From Miltoncostaeales bacterium (lineage in GTDB: Bacteria; Actinomycetota; Thermoleophilia; Miltoncostaeales; Miltoncostaeaceae), in assembly GCA_030829765.1 (NCBI GenBank), contig JAUROO010000115.1, forward strand, positions 1 to 11,239: a DNA stretch of 11,239 bases. The letters run 5' to 3'. The position numbers and the translations under genes were made by a program. The notes under the pieces are model-generated. The model saw nothing but the letters and a program-made list of their open reading frames with translations. It was not told the origin of the DNA and searched no databases. How positions within the stretch are numbered: position 1 is the stretch's first letter; every line of letters begins with the position of its first letter. Below are positions 9,136-11,239 of this stretch, one piece after another.

Positions 9136-9141
9136 AGGATA
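9136..9141 (-). promoter_or_regulatory. Likely -10 of a leaderless promoter for the methyltransferase
   Basis: Read on the minus strand this is TATCCT, which fits TANNNT, and it lies 8 bases from the ATG at 9127. That spacing places transcription start at or within a base or two of the ATG. The gene has no Shine-Dalgarno, which agrees with leaderless translation as widely known in Actinomycetota. No -35 match is claimed. Confidence 0.5.
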
Positions 9142-9142
9142 G

Positions 9143-9154
9143 GGACCGCGGTCC
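9143..9154. promoter_or_regulatory. 12-bp palindrome between two divergent promoters
   Basis: GGACCGCGGTCC is a perfect palindrome lying between the two proposed -10 hexamers (9136-9141 on minus, 9157-9162 on plus). It would occupy the spacer region of both promoters. A dimeric regulator bound here could affect both the methyltransferase and the fab genes. The regulator is not identified. Palindromes of this length are fairly common in a whole window but are unlikely in a 44-base gap by chance. Confidence 0.4.
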
Positions 9155-9156
9155 AC

Positions 9157-9162
9157 TAGCCT
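9157..9162 (+). promoter_or_regulatory. Likely -10 of a leaderless promoter for fabZ
   Basis: TAGCCT fits TANNNT and lies 9 bases before the fabZ GTG at 9172, so transcription would start at or next to the start codon. There is no Shine-Dalgarno in CTTGCCGGACC before the GTG. It mirrors the arrangement on the opposite strand. It would drive fabZ-fabH-fabD as one operon. Confidence 0.5.
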
Positions 9163-9171
9163 TGCCGGACC

Positions 9172-9618
9172 GTGACGCGCCTGCCCGACCCCAAGGACAT
9201 CCTCCCGCATCGGGACCCGTTCCTGTTCATTGACCAGATCGTGGAACTGGTGCCGGGGGAGTCGGCGCGGGCGCGCTGGACGCTGCGCCCTGAGACCCCC
9301 TTCCTCGCCGGGCACTTTCCCGGCGAGCCGATCATGCCGGGCGTGATCATCGTGGAGGCCCTCGCCCAAACCGGCGCGCTGGCGGCGTTGTCCACGGACG
9401 ATGGCCGGGGCAAGCTGGCCCTGTTCGCCGGCGTGGACAAGTGCCGGTTCAAGAGGCCCGTGCGGCCCGGCGAGACGCTGGAGCTGTCCACCCGCGTTAC
9501 CCGCGTGCGCGGCCCCATCGGCGAGGCCGAGGCCGTCGCCACCGTGGATGACGCCGTTGCATGCACGGCCACCCTCAAGTTCGCGATCGTCGATCGCGAT
9601 CAGGCAGGCGCGTCCTGA
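9172..9618 (+). CDS. fabZ: 3-hydroxyacyl-[acyl-carrier-protein] dehydratase FabZ
   Basis: FabZ removes water from 3-hydroxyacyl-ACP to give trans-2-enoyl-ACP in each cycle of type II fatty-acid synthesis; it is a cytosolic hot-dog-fold enzyme. The 148-residue length is normal. The signature is complete: ILPHRDPFLFID near residues 10-21, then AGHFPGEPIMPGVIIVEALAQ with catalytic His48 and Glu62. FKRPVRPGETLEL follows, as in the family. The GTG at 9172 gives the expected short N-terminus before LPHR; it has no Shine-Dalgarno and is probably leaderless. The FabZ-type spacing of the HFPGxPxMPG motif separates it from FabA. It heads the fabZ-fabH-fabD group, and its last 58 bases are shared with the fabH frame if fabH starts at 9561. 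Confidence 0.95.
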   Translation: MTRLPDPKDILPHRDPFLFIDQIVELVPGESARARWTLRPETPFLAGHFPGEPIMPGVIIVEALAQTGALAALSTDDGRGKLALFAGVDKCRFKRPVRPGETLELSTRVTRVRGPIGEAEAVATVDDAVACTATLKFAIVDRDQAGAS

Positions 9619-10640
9619 GCCTGGTTGCCGCGGGACCCCGCGAGCGCCGCCGTGCCCGTCTGGTGGGAGTGGGCGGCTACGTGCCGCAACGCGTGATGAC
9701 CAACGCCGAACTCGAGGACATGGTCGACACCAGCGAGGAGTGGATCGTCTCGCGCACCGGCATCCGCGAGCGCCGCATCGCCGCCGACGACCAGGCCACC
9801 ACCGACCTCGCGGCCGAGGCCGTGCGAGACCTGCTGCGACGCACGGGCACTGACCCCTCCGACGTGGACCTGCTGGTGGTCGCCACCACCACGCCTGACT
9901 ATCCCTTCCCCCCGTGTGCGCCGATCGTGGGGACCATGACGGGCATGGACCACGTCGCCGCCTACGACACCAACGCGGTGTGCTCCGGGTTCATGTACGG
10001 CATCGCCCAGGCCACGGGAATGGTGGAGTCCGGTATGGCCCGCCGCGCAGTGGTGGTGGGCGCCGAGACGCTCTCGCGCATCATGAACTGGGAGGACCGC
10101 GCCACGTGCGTGCTGTTCGCCGATGGCGCCGGCGCGGTGATGATCGAGGCCGACGCGGGAGAGCCGGGCACGGGCGTGGTGGGCGTGGAGTTCGGCTCCG
10201 ATGGCACGGGGTTCGCCGACCTCTGGGTGCCGGCCGGAGGGACGCGGTCGCCGGTGTCGCCCCAGACGCCGCATTCGGACGCATGCATCCAGATGAACGG
10301 CCGCGAGGTGTTCCGCTTCGCCACGCGCATCCTCGTGGAGTCATCGCAGCGCCTGCTCGCGGAGGCCGGCATGACGATCGCCGACGTCGACCTGCTGGTG
10401 GCCCACCAGGCGAACGAGCGCATCCTCGATCACGCATCGGAGCGCATGGGCATCGACCCGGCGAAGGTCGTGATGAATCTCGACAGGCTGGGAAACACCT
10501 CGTCGGCCAGCATCCCGCTGGCGCTGGCCGACGCCGTGGACACGGGAATGCTGGAGGAGGGGGCGCTGGTGCTGATGGTCGGTTTCGGGGCGGGTCTCAC
10601 GTGGGGCAGCGTGCTGGTGCGATGGGAGCCGCGCGCATGA
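9561..10640 (+). CDS. fabH: 3-oxoacyl-[acyl-carrier-protein] synthase III FabH
   Basis: FabH is the thiolase-fold condensing enzyme that starts type II fatty-acid synthesis, joining an acyl-CoA primer to malonyl-ACP. Counting from the ATG at 9561 (359 residues), the catalytic triad is Cys141 in AVCSGFMYG, His282 in AHQANERI and Asn312 in GNTSSASIP. MVDTSEEWIVSRTGIRERRIA and the C-terminal FGAGLTWGSVLVRW are FabH hallmarks. The start is uncertain. The ATG at 9561 lies inside fabZ and adds an Arg-rich leader of about 32 residues. The next ATG, GTG or TTG in frame is GTG 9663, which cuts off the first beta strand (RARLVGVG). CTG at 9621, two bases after the fabZ stop, would give a normal-length 339-residue protein. 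I give the longest standard-codon form. The stop overlaps the fabD start (ATGA). Confidence 0.93.
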   Translation: MHGHPQVRDRRSRSGRRVLSLVAAGPRERRRARLVGVGGYVPQRVMTNAELEDMVDTSEEWIVSRTGIRERRIAADDQATTDLAAEAVRDLLRRTGTDPSDVDLLVVATTTPDYPFPPCAPIVGTMTGMDHVAAYDTNAVCSGFMYGIAQATGMVESGMARRAVVVGAETLSRIMNWEDRATCVLFADGAGAVMIEADAGEPGTGVVGVEFGSDGTGFADLWVPAGGTRSPVSPQTPHSDACIQMNGREVFRFATRILVESSQRLLAEAGMTIADVDLLVAHQANERILDHASERMGIDPAKVVMNLDRLGNTSSASIPLALADAVDTGMLEEGALVLMVGFGAGLTWGSVLVRWEPRA

Positions 10641-11239
10641 TCGCCCTGCTGTTCCCCGGGCAGGGTGCCCAGCAGGTGGGGATGGGCCGCGACCTTGCCG
10701 CGCAGTTCCCCGTTGCCGCCGACACCTTCGCCGAGGCCGACGCCGCCCTGGGGTACGACCTCACCCGCATCATCTTCGAGGGCCCGGAGGAGGACCTGGT
10801 ACGCACCGACGTGTGCCAGCCGGCCATCCTTGCCATGAGCGTGGCGTGCCTGCGCGTGGCCCATGACCACGGCCTGCGGGGCGATCTGGCCATGGGCCAC
10901 TCCCTGGGGGAGTTCTCCGCCCTGGTCGCGTGCGGCTCGATCGGGTTCGCCGAGGCGATCCGGCTCGTGGGGGAGCGCGGCGCCGCCATGCAGGCCGCGG
11001 GCGAGGCCCGTCCGGGCACCATGGCGGCCATCCTCGGCCTGGCGGATGGCGATGCCGAATCCCTCTGCGCCGAGGCCGGTGATGTGTGGCCGGCCAACTA
11101 CAACTGCCCCGGGCAGGTCGTGGCATCCGGCACGGTCGAGGGCATCGAGCGCCTGCTCACCCTCGCATCCGAGCGGGGGGTCAAGGGCACCCCGTGGAAG
11201 GTGGGCGGTGCCATCCACAGCCCCCTGATGGAGCCCGCA
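10637..11239 (+). CDS. fabD: Malonyl-CoA:ACP transacylase FabD, 3' end outside window
   Basis: FabD moves malonyl from CoA to acyl carrier protein, supplying the extender for FabH and the elongating synthases. The first 201 codons are present, open to the last base of the window; the family is usually about 300 residues, so roughly the last third is missing. The oxyanion-hole region is LLFPGQGAQQVGMG (residues 4-17). The nucleophile is Ser89 in GHSLGEFSAL, with a probable catalytic His194 in GAIHSPLM (compare E. coli Ser92/His201). ANYNCPGQVVASG is also typical. The ATG overlaps the fabH stop as ATGA, showing translational coupling within the fab operon. It is not a polyketide-synthase fragment, judging by the clean free-standing N-terminus. 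Confidence 0.94.
   Translation, partial: MIALLFPGQGAQQVGMGRDLAAQFPVAADTFAEADAALGYDLTRIIFEGPEEDLVRTDVCQPAILAMSVACLRVAHDHGLRGDLAMGHSLGEFSALVACGSIGFAEAIRLVGERGAAMQAAGEARPGTMAAILGLADGDAESLCAEAGDVWPANYNCPGQVVASGTVEGIERLLTLASERGVKGTPWKVGGAIHSPLMEPA

Noticed and set aside
9581..9599. Hairpin TCGCGATC-GTC-GATCGCGA near the end of fabZ
   Set aside because: An 8-bp stem is expected several times in a window of this size and GC content; its closeness to the fabH start is suggestive but not enough.

Overview
The window is a GC-rich chromosomal segment (roughly 70% GC by eye). It has the layout of a replication-origin neighbourhood followed by the start of a fatty-acid synthesis cluster. The order origin / dnaN / recF / DciA-family gene / gyrB / gyrA is typical of Actinomycetota. 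The high GC, GTG starts and few Shine-Dalgarno sequences fit that phylum. A possible deep lineage such as Thermoleophilia is a guess. GyrB carries a long insert of the kind known from Gram-negative GyrB, which argues against an ordinary Streptomyces- or Mycobacterium-like organism.

Region by region: 1-360 has no gene. It holds ten TGTGG/CCACA cores, eight of them in four regularly spaced and alternately oriented pairs, followed by an AT-rich patch; I read it as oriC. dnaA is not in the window and is presumably just to the left. 361-3077 is a tight run of dnaN (sliding clamp), recF (recombination mediator) and a DUF721/DciA-family gene, with a 4-bp gap between the first two and a 23-bp overlap between the last two. 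3078-3201 is a short leader with several hairpins, a possible promoter, and a stem-loop that folds the Shine-Dalgarno of gyrB. 3202-8158 is gyrB and gyrA, one base apart, with a 16-bp palindrome over the gyrA start codon.

gyrA converges on a minus-strand class I methyltransferase with an N-terminal zinc-ribbon-like Cys pattern (8165-9127). A perfect 16-bp-stem hairpin just past the gyrA stop is written inside the last codons of that methyltransferase. The methyltransferase diverges from fabZ across only 44 bp. That gap holds a perfect 12-bp palindrome between two TANNNT hexamers, each 8-9 bases from a start codon, which looks like a pair of leaderless promoters. fabZ, fabH and fabD (truncated by the window end) then form an overlapping type II fatty-acid synthesis operon.

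Functionally the left block is replication initiation, clamp, helicase-loader-type protein and supercoiling control; the right block is elongation-cycle dehydratase, initiating condensing enzyme and malonyl transacylase. No mobile element, CRISPR array, RNA gene or obvious new multi-gene system is visible. The points worth a second look are the origin architecture, the unusual GyrA active-site loop, the GyrB insert, the structured start sites of the two gyrase genes, the coding-embedded terminator, the divergent leaderless promoter pair and the unclear fabH start.
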